Shown one piece after another: positions 40,636-52,239 of a stretch of 64,000 bases of DNA; position 1 is the first letter of the stretch, and each line of letters opens with the position of its first letter. The notes beneath the pieces were generated by a model. It had not been told where the DNA came from, did no database searches, and worked only from the letters and a program-made list of their open reading frames with translations. The stretch is taken from positions 19,954 through 83,953 of the forward strand of contig NZNW01000013.1 of assembly GCA_002695065.1 (NCBI GenBank), given 5' to 3'. Source of the DNA: Salinicola sp. (GTDB lineage: Bacteria; Pseudomonadota; Gammaproteobacteria; Pseudomonadales; Halomonadaceae). The position numbers and the translations under genes are program-made.

Positions 40636-42435
40636 TCAGAATTCGGGCGAGTCGGGGAAGATCAGGCTGATCAGCGTGTCGCCGGCTTTGGGGTTGAGCG
40701 GCCTGGCCGAGGTGGCGATGCGGATGCGGCCGCTGGCGGAGAGCGTGAACAGCGTCAGCAGTCGGTCCTGATGGATGCGGCGGTAATCCTCGATGTCGAA
40801 GTTGTCGCTGATCCTGGCGTGGCGCATCACCGCGCCCTGGCCGATCAGGCTGGAGAGACGGGTGAAGGTTGTGTGGCCGTCGAACAGCAGCGGCAGGTGG
40901 GCCAGCGCCTGTTGATGGTGGCGACGGGCGTTGCGGGAGGATTCCACCGCCAGTCGAAAGACCTTGCCGTGACCGAGAATGTGTTCGAAGTGCAGCGCGG
41001 CGAGATTGTTGAGCTCGCGGTAGGGCGACAGCGGCAGCAGATGGCCGATGCCCGTCAGCCCCAGATGCTGGGCGGCATGCTCCGACAGCGGGTTGCCGTA
41101 GTAGATCGGGAGGCTGGCCATCCGCGCCTCCTGGATCGCATCCCAGTTGTGATCGCACAGTCGCACCGCGAAGCCGGCTTCCTGCAGGGCGCTACCGAAG
41201 GCCCGTGCCACCGGGTTGGCGCCGATGATCAGAAAGCCCGACGCCGTCGGCGCGTCCACCTTCAGAAACCGGGCCAGCGGACGCGAGAACAGGCTCTGTA
41301 CCACGACGGTGCTGATGATCACCAGGAAGGTGATCGGGACCAGCAGCTCCGCACCCGGCACCTCCAGCGCCTCGAGCCGGATCGCGAACAGCGAGGCCAC
41401 CGCCGCGGCGACGATACCGCGGGGAGAGAGCCAGGCCAGCAGCGCCTTCTCCCGCCAGTTGAGCGAACTGCCCCAGGTACAGACCCACACCGCCAGCGGT
41501 CGCGCCACCCACACCAGGACCGCCAGGAACGCCCACGCCTCCCACGACAGCAGCCCCAGCTGCTCGAGACTCAAGCGCGCCGCCAGCAGAATGAACAGCC
41601 CCGAAATCAGCAGGATCGACAGCGTCTCCTTGAACTCCAGAATCGGCTGGGTCGGCACGCCCCGCATGTTGGCCATCCACACCCCCATGACGGTGACGGT
41701 CAGCAGGCCGGACTCGTGGAACAGCAGGTTCGAGGCGGTGAACAGCGTCAGCATGATCATCAGGGTGCCGAAGCTGTGCAGGCGTTGCGGCAGCCAGTAG
41801 TGACGCAGCACGCTGCCCCACAGATAGCCGCCCGCCGTCCCCAGGCCGAAGCCGATCACCGCAGTCTGGGCAAAGCTCACTAACGTATGGGCCGCTGCGC
41901 CGTTGGAGAGTCCCAGGGCGACGAACTCATAGACGAGGACCGCGCCGATGGCGCCGATCGGATCGATCAGGATGCCTTCCCAGCGCAGGATCTGGCTGAC
42001 GTGCTCGCGGGCCCGCAGCGACTGCAGCAGCGGCAGGACCACCGTCGGTCCGGTCACGACCAGCAGCGCGCCCAGCACGCTGGCCATCTCCCAGGAGAGC
42101 CCGAGGATCAGGTGCGCGGCCACGATGGCCAGCAGCGCGGTGATCAATGCGCCCCAGGTCACCAGTCGGCTGACGGTGCGGCCGTGACCCCGCAGCTCCC
42201 GGAAATCGAGGGTCAAGGCGCCCTCGAACAGGATCACCGCGACCGCCAGGGAGACCAGCGGGAACAGCAGATCGCCGAGCACCGCATCCGGATCGAGCAC
42301 CCCGGTGATCGGCCCGGCGGCGATACCGGCGATCAGCAGCGGCAGGATGGCCGGCACCCGGATCTGCCAGGCGAGCCATTGGCAGCCCAGCGCCAGCAGG
42401 CCGATGCCGGTCAGGGCAAGGGCGGCGTTTTCCAT
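40636..42435 (-). CDS. Cation:proton antiporter with cytoplasmic TrkA-like domains (CPA1 type)
   Basis: Membrane protein of 599 residues from the ATG at 42435. Residues 1-400 form about 12-13 helices of a CPA-type Na+(K+)/H+ antiporter, with LVVTGPTVVLPLL and ILIDPIGAIGAVLVYEF carrying the ion-binding Asp. Residues 410-530 form a TrkA-N-like Rossmann domain (FLIIGANPVARAF), with one glycine of the usual GxGxxG missing, and the C-terminal ~70 residues resemble TrkA-C. It would extrude Na+ or K+ in exchange for protons, which suits a halotolerant host. Convergent with trpC. Confidence 0.88.
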   Translation of the reverse strand: MENAALALTGIGLLALGCQWLAWQIRVPAILPLLIAGIAAGPITGVLDPDAVLGDLLFPLVSLAVAVILFEGALTLDFRELRGHGRTVSRLVTWGALITALLAIVAAHLILGLSWEMASVLGALLVVTGPTVVLPLLQSLRAREHVSQILRWEGILIDPIGAIGAVLVYEFVALGLSNGAAAHTLVSFAQTAVIGFGLGTAGGYLWGSVLRHYWLPQRLHSFGTLMIMLTLFTASNLLFHESGLLTVTVMGVWMANMRGVPTQPILEFKETLSILLISGLFILLAARLSLEQLGLLSWEAWAFLAVLVWVARPLAVWVCTWGSSLNWREKALLAWLSPRGIVAAAVASLFAIRLEALEVPGAELLVPITFLVIISTVVVQSLFSRPLARFLKVDAPTASGFLIIGANPVARAFGSALQEAGFAVRLCDHNWDAIQEARMASLPIYYGNPLSEHAAQHLGLTGIGHLLPLSPYRELNNLAALHFEHILGHGKVFRLAVESSRNARRHHQQALAHLPLLFDGHTTFTRLSSLIGQGAVMRHARISDNFDIEDYRRIHQDRLLTLFTLSASGRIRIATSARPLNPKAGDTLISLIFPDSPEF

Positions 42436-42521
42436 GCGGTCTCTCCGGTGCGTGGCAAAAGGCGCGCAGACTAGCGGCGGCACCGCATGGATGCAATGCC
42501 GAATCGTGAGGCGGACAGATT

Positions 42522-42965
42522 TCAGGGTGTGGCGAGTTGTCGCCGAGTCCAGGCGACGATGTCCGACTGCCCCATGGCGCCGGCCTGGCGCGCGATCTCG
42601 CGGCCGCCGCGGAACAGGATCAGCGTCGGAATGCTGCGGATGCCGAAGCGCGACGCGATATCGGTGGCCGCTTCGGTATCCAGCTTGGCCAGGCGGAGGT
42701 GGGGTTCGAGCTCGCCCGCGGCCTTGGCGAATCCCGGCGCCATCGCCTTGCAGGGGCCGCACCAGTCGGCCCAGAAATCGACCAGCAGCGGAAGATCGCT
42801 GCGCGTCAGGTGACGGTCGAAGTTGGCGGAGTCCAGTGCCAGCGGTTCGCCGGTGAACAGCAGGTTGTGACAGCGACCGCAGTTCGGGGCATCCCCCAGG
42901 CGCGTACTGGCAACCCGGTTGACCGCGTGGCAGTGGGGGCAGACGAGGTGAAGCGTGTCGGACAT
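42522..42965 (-). CDS. trxC: Thioredoxin 2
   Basis: TrxC, 147 residues from the ATG at 42965 (CAGGAG eight bases upstream). An N-terminal zinc ribbon with two CxxC pairs (Cys9/12 and Cys29/32) precedes a thioredoxin fold whose redox site is WCGPC (Cys69, Cys72). The cis-Pro loop IPTLILF is present. It is a cytoplasmic disulfide reductase, often oxidative-stress induced. Confidence 0.94.
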   Translation of the reverse strand: MSDTLHLVCPHCHAVNRVASTRLGDAPNCGRCHNLLFTGEPLALDSANFDRHLTRSDLPLLVDFWADWCGPCKAMAPGFAKAAGELEPHLRLAKLDTEAATDIASRFGIRSIPTLILFRGGREIARQAGAMGQSDIVAWTRRQLATP

Positions 42966-43098
42966 GAGACGGGCTCCTGGTAAAGGATTGCCGCCGAGCA
43001 TAGATGAATCAGAGCGCAGTTGCTCGAATGACAGACGGCCGTTGAGTCACGCGGTTTTGGGGACCGCTCCAGATGTGTCGCGTTCGCGTGTCGCGACT

Positions 43099-43722
43099 TC
43101 AGCGCAGCGTGATCAGTCGGCCGCCGTAACCCATGAACACGGCGCCGGCGCAACATTCGATCCAGTGTCGCGTGCGCCGATACAGGACGCGCAGTCGCGG
43201 CGTGGTGGAGACAAGTGCGATCAGGCTGTACCAGCCCACGGAGACCGCCAGCATTGCGGCGATGCAGACGACGCCCATCCACATCGGTGCATGGGCCGGC
43301 AGCGTCGAGGCGAACAGGCTGCTAACGAACAGCGCCGTCTTCGGATTCGAGGCACCGGTGAGCAAGCCCCGACGATAGATCTGACCACCGGAGAGCCCGG
43401 GAGGCGTGTGGACCGCCTCGTCGCCTGCGCCGCGGAAGCTGTGCAGAATCAGTCGTCCGCCGAGAAACAGTAGATAGACACCGCCGACCAGTTTGAGCGT
43501 GAGGTAGAGCCACGGCGCCAGCGCAAACAGCAGTGCAATGCCGAAGTAGCCAAACAGCCCCCAGGCGAATGTGCCCGTGGCGAGCCCGGCGACGGCAGTC
43601 ATCGCCGCCCGGCGCCCGTGTACGATCCCCGTCTGCAGCGTCAGGAAGAAGTTAGGTCCCGGGGTGACGGCAGCTACCGTCCAGATGGCGATGAAATTGA
43701 CCAGAATCCAGCTGCTCGACAT
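43099..43722 (-). CDS. LysE/RhtB family exporter
   Basis: Inner-membrane protein of 207 residues with six hydrophobic helices and the family signature TPGPNFFLTLQTGI near residue 20, then GASNPKTALFVSSLFA near 122. The family exports amino acids or their derivatives. It stands alone, 134 bp upstream of trxC's start on the same strand; no substrate is implied. Confidence 0.88.
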   Translation of the reverse strand: MSSSWILVNFIAIWTVAAVTPGPNFFLTLQTGIVHGRRAAMTAVAGLATGTFAWGLFGYFGIALLFALAPWLYLTLKLVGGVYLLFLGGRLILHSFRGAGDEAVHTPPGLSGGQIYRRGLLTGASNPKTALFVSSLFASTLPAHAPMWMGVVCIAAMLAVSVGWYSLIALVSTTPRLRVLYRRTRHWIECCAGAVFMGYGGRLITLR

Positions 43723-43850
43723 GAAGGGCGCTCCTATCTACAACGTGAGGCGACAGGCCAGAACGTAAAGCGACAGGCCATGAGTCGGCAAAGTATGGCA
43801 CGAGATCGACGGTTGCTGACGTTCGCCGGTGGTCTAGCCCTATCTCATCG

Positions 43851-46800
43851 TCAAGACATGGCGCCGGCGACCTTGACGTGCTTCAAAAGCGCCTGCAGCG
43901 GGTGCGGCAGCGCCTGATCGGAGAGCCGCTTGACCTGGCTGCGGCAGGAGTAGCCGGTGGCCAGCAGCCGGCCCGCGTTGGCCTGATCCTCCACCGGCTC
44001 GCGCCAGGAGAGGTCGTAGATCGTCTCCGAGGTCCGGCGGTGGCGCGCCTCGTGGCCATAGGTGCCGGACATGCCGCAGCAGCCGGTGTCGACCAGGCCC
44101 AGCGAGAGGCCGAAGCGCTCGAACAGTTGCTGCCAGCCCCTGGGGCTGCCCGGCGCGTTGGTCCTCTCGGTGCAGTGGCTCAGCAGGCGATAGCCCGGGT
44201 CGGGCTGCTCGATGCGCCCGCTGTTCCAGCCCTGGGGCAGTATCGACGGTCCCAGCGACAGCAGCCACTCCTGCAGCAACAGTACCTCCGGCACCGCCTG
44301 CGGCCCCAGCGTCTTGACGTACTCCTGGCGGTAGGTGAGCGTCATCGCCGGATCGATGCCCACCAGCGGCACGTCGAAACGCGACAGCGCCTGGAGCCGG
44401 GCGGCCTGCTTCTCCGCGACCCGCCCGAAGCGGCCGAGAAATCCCTGCACGTGCAGCGGCTTGCCGTTGGGCTGGAAGGGGGCGACGAAGACCCGGATAT
44501 CGAGCCGCGACAGCAGCTCGACCACGTCCATCACCAGCCGCGATTCGAAATGGCTGGTGAAGGCGTCCTGCACCAGCACCACGCTGCGGCTTTTCTGGGC
44601 GTCGGTCAGCCTGCCCAGCGTCAGCGGCGTGGCCTCGGCAACGCCCCAGGCGTCGAGCACCTTCCCGAGGCTGGCGCGTGACAGTCTCGGACTGTCGACG
44701 ATGCCCAGGCGTTGCGCCAGGAAGCGATCGATCAGGCGATTGTCGAGCAGCGCGTTGTAGAGCGGCGCCACCGGCTGCAGGTGCGGCACCACGAACTCCA
44801 GCCCGCCGATCAGATAGTCGCGCAGCGGCCGCGCGTAGCGGCTGTGGTAGCTCTCCAAAAAGCGCGAGCGAAAGTCCGGCACGTCGACCTTGATCGGACA
44901 CTGGCCGGCGCAGGACTTGCACGCCAGGCAGCCGGCCATGGCGTCGTAGACCTCGTGGGAGAAGTCCTCTTCACCGCGGCGTTTCGCCAGCGAGCGCTTG
45001 AACTTGCCGGGCAGGGCAGTGAGCCAGTGACTGAAGCCGGCCTGACGCTGCTCCCGCGCCACCTCGAGCACGTCGACGCCGGCGTTGCCCTGGCGGCGTA
45101 GCCACTCGCGCATCAGGCTGGCGCGGCCCTTGGGCGAGTGCACCCGCTCGCGGGTCGCCTTCCAGGAGGGGCACATGGCATCGGCGGGGTCGTAGTTGTA
45201 GCAGGCGCCGTTGCCGTTGCAGTGGACCGCGCTGGCGTTCTCCTGCCACACCCGCTCGTCGATCTGGCGATCCAGCTCGCCCCGGGTGGTGACGCCGTCG
45301 ATCGCCAGCAGCCCGGGATCGTGGCCGTCGACGATACCGATCTCGCCTGACCTCTCTCCCGGCGCTGCGGAGTGCGTGATGGTATCTTCCGCCTTGCCCG
45401 CGGCTTCGGGCGGGCTGGGAAAAGACGTCTTTCCCGCATCATCGGGGGGGATAACAAGCGGTGTCGCGATCTTGCCCGGATTGAACTGGTTGAACGGATC
45501 GAAGGCCGCCTTGACCCGCTGCAGCGCGGGGTAGAGCTCGCCGAAGAAGCGCGGCGAGTACTCGGAGCGGACGCCCTTGCCGTGTTCGCCCCACAGCAGC
45601 CCGCCGTAGCGCTGGGTGAGTGCCGCGACCTGATCGGAGATCTCGCGGATCAGCCGCGCCTGGTTTGGGTCCTTCATGTCGATGGCCGGGCGCACATGCA
45701 GCACGCCGGCATCGACGTGGCCGAACATGCCGTATTCCAGGCCGCGGGCATCCAGCAGCTGGCGGAACTCGGCGATATAGTCGGCCAGGCTTTCCGGCGG
45801 CACCGCCGTGTCCTCCACGAACGGGATCGGGCGCTTCTCGCCACTGGCATTGCCGAGCAGCCCCACCGCGCGTTTACGCATGGCGTAGACCCGGCCGATC
45901 TGCGGGCGGCCCTCGGCCAGGGTGTAACCGAGCCGCTCGACGCTGGCGTCCGAGCCCAGGTGATCGGTGAAGGCCCGCACCCTATCGGCCAGTCGAGCCG
46001 GATCGTCGTCGTTGAACTCGACCAGGTTGATCCCGCGAATCGGCGTCCCGCGCTCGCCGTCTGCATCGATGGCGGCGGGGAAGAACGCCGCCACGCTGTC
46101 CCAGACGAAATCCTCCATGGCCAGCGCCAGCACGCGGTCGTCGATCGTCTCGATCGAGGTCGGACGGCTCACGGCCATCAGCGCCTTGGCGTCGCGCAGC
46201 GCCTCCATGAAACCGGCGTAGCGCACGTTGACCAGGGTCGAATGCCGGGGCAGCGGCAGCACGTTGAGCGTGGCCTCGTTGAGCAGCGCCAGCGAGCCCT
46301 CCGAACCGCACAGGACGCTATTGAGATCGAAGCGCCCCTGGTCGTCGGTGAGATGGGCCAGGTCGTAGCCGGTCAGGCAGCGATTGAGCGGCGGGAAGAT
46401 GGCATCGATTCGCTCGCGCTCGGCCTCGGCGATGCCGCTGACCGCGCGATGGATCTCGCCGACCCGATCATCGCGCTGGCACATGGCGGTCAAGGCCGCG
46501 TCGTCCAGCGGTTGGCTCTCGAGTCGCTCGCCGCCGGGCAGCACCACATCCAGCGCCAGCACGTGGTTGCGCGTCTTGCCGTACTCGCAGCTGCCCTGGC
46601 CGCTGGCGTCGGTGGAGATCATGCCGCCGATCGTGGCGCGGTTGGAGGTGGAGAGCTCCGGCGCGAAGAACAGCCCGTGGGGCCGGAGCGCAGCATTCAA
46701 CTGATCCTTGACCACGCCGGCCTGGACGCGCACGCGGCGGTTCTCGACGTCGATCTCGACGATCCGGTTCATGTAGCGGGAGACGTCCACCACCAGGCCG

Positions 46801-47105
46801 TCGGTCAGCGACTGGCCGTTGGTGCCGGTGCCGCCGCCCCGGGGCGCGAGCACGACGTCGCGATACGCTGCCTGCGCCATGAGCCGGGCGATCCGCTGGA
46901 GATCGGCGGCGTCGCGGGGATAAAGAACGGCCGCTGGCTGGCGCTGGTAGATCGAGTTGTCGGTGGCCAGTACGATGCGGTTGGCCGCGTCATCGGCGAT
47001 ATCGCCACGAAAGCCGGCCGCGGCCAGCTCGGCGAGGAAGCGGCGATAGCGCTCGGGCAGCGTCAGCTCGGCGCTGGTCGGGTCAAGGCGTGTCATCATT
47101 GTCAT
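43851..47105 (-). CDS. FAD-binding / Fe-S oxidoreductase, D-2-hydroxyglutarate dehydrogenase (YdiJ)-like
   Basis: Fusion protein of 1084 residues. Order: FAD_binding_4/VAO domain (about 40-260, VLAPRGGGTGTNGQSLTDG), FAD-oxidase C domain (to about 550), a Pro/Ser-rich linker of about 45 residues (FPSPPEAAGKAEDT region), a ferredoxin-type domain with CLACKSCAGQCP near 725, and CCG-type Cys-rich repeats, the last with CCGMSGTYGH near 1012. E. coli YdiJ, of the same layout, oxidises D-2-hydroxyglutarate; D-lactate is the alternative substrate. The product of the SerA side reaction would be its substrate. Electron transfer to the membrane is expected. Confidence 0.88.
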   Translation of the reverse strand: MTMMTRLDPTSAELTLPERYRRFLAELAAAGFRGDIADDAANRIVLATDNSIYQRQPAAVLYPRDAADLQRIARLMAQAAYRDVVLAPRGGGTGTNGQSLTDGLVVDVSRYMNRIVEIDVENRRVRVQAGVVKDQLNAALRPHGLFFAPELSTSNRATIGGMISTDASGQGSCEYGKTRNHVLALDVVLPGGERLESQPLDDAALTAMCQRDDRVGEIHRAVSGIAEAERERIDAIFPPLNRCLTGYDLAHLTDDQGRFDLNSVLCGSEGSLALLNEATLNVLPLPRHSTLVNVRYAGFMEALRDAKALMAVSRPTSIETIDDRVLALAMEDFVWDSVAAFFPAAIDADGERGTPIRGINLVEFNDDDPARLADRVRAFTDHLGSDASVERLGYTLAEGRPQIGRVYAMRKRAVGLLGNASGEKRPIPFVEDTAVPPESLADYIAEFRQLLDARGLEYGMFGHVDAGVLHVRPAIDMKDPNQARLIREISDQVAALTQRYGGLLWGEHGKGVRSEYSPRFFGELYPALQRVKAAFDPFNQFNPGKIATPLVIPPDDAGKTSFPSPPEAAGKAEDTITHSAAPGERSGEIGIVDGHDPGLLAIDGVTTRGELDRQIDERVWQENASAVHCNGNGACYNYDPADAMCPSWKATRERVHSPKGRASLMREWLRRQGNAGVDVLEVAREQRQAGFSHWLTALPGKFKRSLAKRRGEEDFSHEVYDAMAGCLACKSCAGQCPIKVDVPDFRSRFLESYHSRYARPLRDYLIGGLEFVVPHLQPVAPLYNALLDNRLIDRFLAQRLGIVDSPRLSRASLGKVLDAWGVAEATPLTLGRLTDAQKSRSVVLVQDAFTSHFESRLVMDVVELLSRLDIRVFVAPFQPNGKPLHVQGFLGRFGRVAEKQAARLQALSRFDVPLVGIDPAMTLTYRQEYVKTLGPQAVPEVLLLQEWLLSLGPSILPQGWNSGRIEQPDPGYRLLSHCTERTNAPGSPRGWQQLFERFGLSLGLVDTGCCGMSGTYGHEARHRRTSETIYDLSWREPVEDQANAGRLLATGYSCRSQVKRLSDQALPHPLQALLKHVKVAGAMS

Positions 47106-48694
<1,589 letters not shown>

Positions 48695-48742
48695 GCTCGA
48701 CGCGCCCCGTCGCCGATGGGCGGCGAGGGTGCGTTTGGTTAT

Positions 48743-48761
48743 AACGCTAAAAAAAAGCGTT
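48743..48761. repeat. Short inverted repeat AACGCT-A7-AGCGTT upstream of cysG
   Basis: AACGCT at 48743-48748 and AGCGTT at 48756-48761 are separated by seven A. No T-run follows on the plus strand. It may be a weak serS terminator or an operator for cysG; unassigned. Confidence 0.4.
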
Positions 48762-48853
48762 CCTTCGTTCGTCGGCGTCGTGGTCTTACAATTTCGCTAT
48801 AAGCATTGCGTTCTTTTCGGCTTTTCGATCTAAGGCCGGCTCCTCCCATTCCA

Positions 48854-50074
48854 ATGACGGCTCGATTCGTGACCGACTCCCTGACTCTGCAGTACGACCC
48901 GTCGCAGCTCGACGTGCACCTGATCGGTGGCGGCAGCGAGGCGCTGGCGCTGGCGCAGCGCGTCGCCGGGCTGATGCCGCGGGTGACAGTGCACGCCGGC
49001 TCGACGATGCCGGCGCTGGCGGCGCTTTGCCAGGGCCAGGGCTGGGCGGTACGCAGCGACGAGCCGGAACCGGGGATCGGCCAGCTATGGCTCGTGGCCA
49101 GTGGCGACGCCGCGCGCGATCGCCAGGTGGCCACGCGGGCGCGGGAGGCCGGCGTGGCGGTTTTCGTACCGCCGCATCCGGCACTGTGCAGCGTGCGCCT
49201 GCCGCCACGGGTGACGACCCGGGACGCGGCCGAGAACGCGGCAGGGCTGGTGCCGGGCAGCTGGCGGCGCGGCCACGTCTCGCTGGTCGGGGCCGGTCCG
49301 GGGGATCCGGACCTGCTGACGCTGAAAGCCCTGAGGCAGCTGCAGCAGGCGGATATCGTCATCCACGACCGGTTGGTCAGCCAGGAAATCCTGGCACTGG
49401 CCAGGCCCGACGCCAGGCGCTTCTACGTCGGCAAGGCGCGCTCCCGGCACAGCGTGCCGCAGGAGGGCATCAACCAGGCACTGGTCGATTGGGCCAGGGC
49501 GGGTAATCGGGTGGTTCGGCTGAAGGGCGGCGATCCGTTCATCTTCGGGCGCGGCGGGGAAGAGCTCGAGGCGCTGGTCGCCGCCGGGATCGAATTCGAT
49601 GTCGTTCCGGGGATTACCGCCGCTTCCGGCTGCGCGGCCTATGCCGGCCTGCCGCTGACCCATCGCGACCATGCCCAGTCGGTGCGTTTCGTCACCGGTC
49701 ATCTCAAGAACGGCAGCTGCGACCTCGACTGGCCGGCGCTGGCACGGGGCGGCCAGACCCTGGTCTTCTACATGGGCCTGGGTGCGCTGGAGCTGATTCG
49801 CGAACGGCTGGTGGCACACGGGCTGGACGCGGCCACGCCGCTGGCGCTGATCGAGCAGGGCACGACGGCCAACCAGCGGGTGCATCTGGGTACGCTGGCA
49901 CGACTCCCCGGGAGTCTTGCCGATCATCAACCTCGACCGCCGACGCTGATCGTCATCGGCAGCGTGGTCGAGTTGGCCTCGCGTCTCGACTGGTTCAAGC
50001 CGACCGATAGCGGCAGCCTGGGCTGGGTCGAGGGCAAGCATCCCACACCGCTCTCCCGGGCCGACAGCGCCTGA
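48854..50074 (+). CDS. cysG: Uroporphyrinogen-III C-methyltransferase, CysG-like with worn N-terminal domain
   Basis: Protein of 406 residues from the ATG at 48854, against about 457 for E. coli CysG. Residues 140-390 are a complete SUMT (CobA) domain: [43 protein letters not shown] and [21 protein letters not shown]. The first ~135 residues correspond to the precorrin-2 dehydrogenase/ferrochelatase half but are shortened and keep only a partial nucleotide motif ([16 protein letters not shown]); the typical VGGGxVAxRK and the helical dimer region are missing. It can probably methylate uroporphyrinogen III but may not finish sirohaem alone. It lies behind serS, as in Pseudomonas. Confidence 0.85.
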   Translation: MTARFVTDSLTLQYDPSQLDVHLIGGGSEALALAQRVAGLMPRVTVHAGSTMPALAALCQGQGWAVRSDEPEPGIGQLWLVASGDAARDRQVATRAREAGVAVFVPPHPALCSVRLPPRVTTRDAAENAAGLVPGSWRRGHVSLVGAGPGDPDLLTLKALRQLQQADIVIHDRLVSQEILALARPDARRFYVGKARSRHSVPQEGINQALVDWARAGNRVVRLKGGDPFIFGRGGEELEALVAAGIEFDVVPGITAASGCAAYAGLPLTHRDHAQSVRFVTGHLKNGSCDLDWPALARGGQTLVFYMGLGALELIRERLVAHGLDAATPLALIEQGTTANQRVHLGTLARLPGSLADHQPRPPTLIVIGSVVELASRLDWFKPTDSGSLGWVEGKHPTPLSRADSA

Positions 50075-50265
50075 GGCAGTCCGCCGCTGGCGAGCGCTGA
50101 TCCTGGCACCCGGGCCTGGTGGGTGGGCGGGATGGCCGGCGTCATCTTCCTACCGGTCGACACCCTCGACGTTTCCATCGATAGATCAACCGGATAGCGG
50201 CCAAGTCGTCGTTGACGCCATCTTCCGGCGCTTCGACAATGAGAACTCGCGACGGGGAGAGGCGC

Positions 50266-52239
50266 ATGAACGTTGAGCAGTTGGATATCCGTGGCCACAT
50301 GGCGCAGTTCGCGCCGTTCGACGATCTTCCCGATGCGCTGCTCGACCGTATCGCCGGCGAGGTCGAGATCCGCTATTTCCAGGCCGGCAGCGAACTGCTG
50401 GTCAAGGACCAGCCGGTCGAATCGCTGTGGTACATCCGCAGCGGGGCGGTGGAGATGTACCAGCGCAGCGGCCGGCTTTTCAACCGCCTGAGCGAAGGCG
50501 ACATCTTCGGCTACTCGGACCTGCTGCGCAGCAACCGCCGGGTGCGCTATCCGGTCAGCGCCATCGAGGACACGCTGATCTATTTCATCCCCGGCGATGT
50601 CTTCGAGACGATCTGCGACGAGGACGACGACTTCGCCGAGTTCGTGGAGACCGGTGGCCAGCGCCTCAAGGTGACGGTGGAACAGCAGCGCGACGACAGC
50701 GGCCTGATGACGACCCGGGTGCGCAAGCTGATCAGCCGGCAGCCGCAGATGGTCGAAGCCGCCACCTCCCTGCAGCAGGCGGCCCGGCAGATGCGCGACG
50801 CCAACGTCACCTGCGTGCTGGTGGTCGATGTGACCGAGACCCAGTCCGCCTATACCTTCACCGGCCCCGACGGCCGGCACTGGCAGCTCAACGGCATTCT
50901 GACCGATCGCGATTTCTGCACCCGCGTACTGGCGGAGGGCAAGTCGGCCCAGACCCCGGTGGGCGAGGTCATGTCGCGGAAAGTCATCGTCATCCAGTCC
51001 GACGAATCGGTCTATGAAGCGATGCTGTGCATGTTGCGCAATCAGGTTCACCATCTGCCGGTACTGCACCGGCGCCAGCCGGTCGGCGTGCTCCACCTCT
51101 CCGATATCGTTCGCCACGAGACCCACAGCAGCCTGTTTTTGGTCAACAACATCTTCGTCCAGAACACGCCCGAGCAGCTGGCACGGCTGGCGCCGGAGGT
51201 GGGCACGGGGTTCGTGCGCATGGTCGCCGACGGCGCCAACTCCGAGATGGTCTGCCGGGCGCTGGCGACGATCGGGCGGGCGTTCACGCAGCGCCTGATC
51301 GAGCTGGCGGAGGCCGAGCTGGGCCCGGCGCCGATACCCTACTGCTTCATGGTACTGGGGTCGATGGCGCGGGAGGAGCCCACCATCAATGCCGACCAGG
51401 ACAACGCGCTGGTTCTCCATGACGACTACGATCCCGAGCGGCACGGCGAGTATTTCGAGGCGCTGGCCAGGTTCGTCTGCGACGGCCTCGACGCCTGCGG
51501 CTATCCGTACTGCAAGGGCGACGTGATGGCGACCAATCCGCGCTGGCGCCAGCCGTTGCAGGTCTGGAAGGAGTATTTCACCGAGTGGATGGACGAGCCC
51601 AACGGCGAACGGCTGCTGCACAGCTCCATCTTCTTCGATCTGGCGCCAGTGCATGGCGAGACGCCCATGGTCGAAGCGTTGCAGGACCTGATCGCCGAAC
51701 TGGCACCGCAGCGGCCGGTCTTTCTGGCGGCGTTGGCACGCAACGCCAAGAATCGCACGCCGCCGCTGGGCTTCTTCCGTCAGTTCGTCATGGAGCAGGA
51801 CGGCGAACATCGCAAGTCGATCAACCTCAAGCGCCGGGGAACCGCGCCGCTGACCGACCTGGTTCGCGTGCATGCGCTGGCCTGCGGCTCCAAGGCGCAG
51901 AACAGCTTTGCCCGCCTCGATGACATCGCCCAGACCAAACTGCTGGCCGATGGCGTCACCGAGCGTCTGCGCTACGCCTTCGAGTTCATGTCGATGGTCC
52001 GCATTCGCCATCAGGCCGATGCGATCGAGCGGGGCGCCGAGCCCGACAACAGCGTCGATCCCGAGAACATCGGCAGCCGGGAACGCCACCATCTGAAGGA
52101 TGCCTTCGAAGCGATCAGCAACGCCCAGAAGTTCCTCTCCTTCCGCTACAGCATGCCGTCCAAGTCGGGTTCCTCCAAGACCCACACCTCCTCCTCGGCA
52201 GGCTCCGCCAGCCAGGCTTCGCAGCGGAGCCGCCGATGA
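50266..52239 (+). CDS. cNMP-binding / CBS / DUF294 nucleotidyltransferase-like protein
   Basis: Protein of 657 residues from the ATG at 50266 (GGGGAGAGG upstream). Order: cyclic-nucleotide-binding barrel (about 20-140), two CBS domains (about 165-285), DUF294 nucleotidyltransferase domain (about 330-480, with GSMAREEPTINADQDNALV), and a DUF294 C-terminal helical domain. The C-terminal ~25 residues are Ser/Ala/Thr-rich. GlnD-like nucleotidyltransferase activity regulated by nucleotides is a family-based guess. It overlaps a DEDDh exonuclease by ATGA; the pair is common next to acetate-uptake genes in related bacteria. Confidence 0.87.
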   Translation: MNVEQLDIRGHMAQFAPFDDLPDALLDRIAGEVEIRYFQAGSELLVKDQPVESLWYIRSGAVEMYQRSGRLFNRLSEGDIFGYSDLLRSNRRVRYPVSAIEDTLIYFIPGDVFETICDEDDDFAEFVETGGQRLKVTVEQQRDDSGLMTTRVRKLISRQPQMVEAATSLQQAARQMRDANVTCVLVVDVTETQSAYTFTGPDGRHWQLNGILTDRDFCTRVLAEGKSAQTPVGEVMSRKVIVIQSDESVYEAMLCMLRNQVHHLPVLHRRQPVGVLHLSDIVRHETHSSLFLVNNIFVQNTPEQLARLAPEVGTGFVRMVADGANSEMVCRALATIGRAFTQRLIELAEAELGPAPIPYCFMVLGSMAREEPTINADQDNALVLHDDYDPERHGEYFEALARFVCDGLDACGYPYCKGDVMATNPRWRQPLQVWKEYFTEWMDEPNGERLLHSSIFFDLAPVHGETPMVEALQDLIAELAPQRPVFLAALARNAKNRTPPLGFFRQFVMEQDGEHRKSINLKRRGTAPLTDLVRVHALACGSKAQNSFARLDDIAQTKLLADGVTERLRYAFEFMSMVRIRHQADAIERGAEPDNSVDPENIGSRERHHLKDAFEAISNAQKFLSFRYSMPSKSGSSKTHTSSSAGSASQASQRSRR

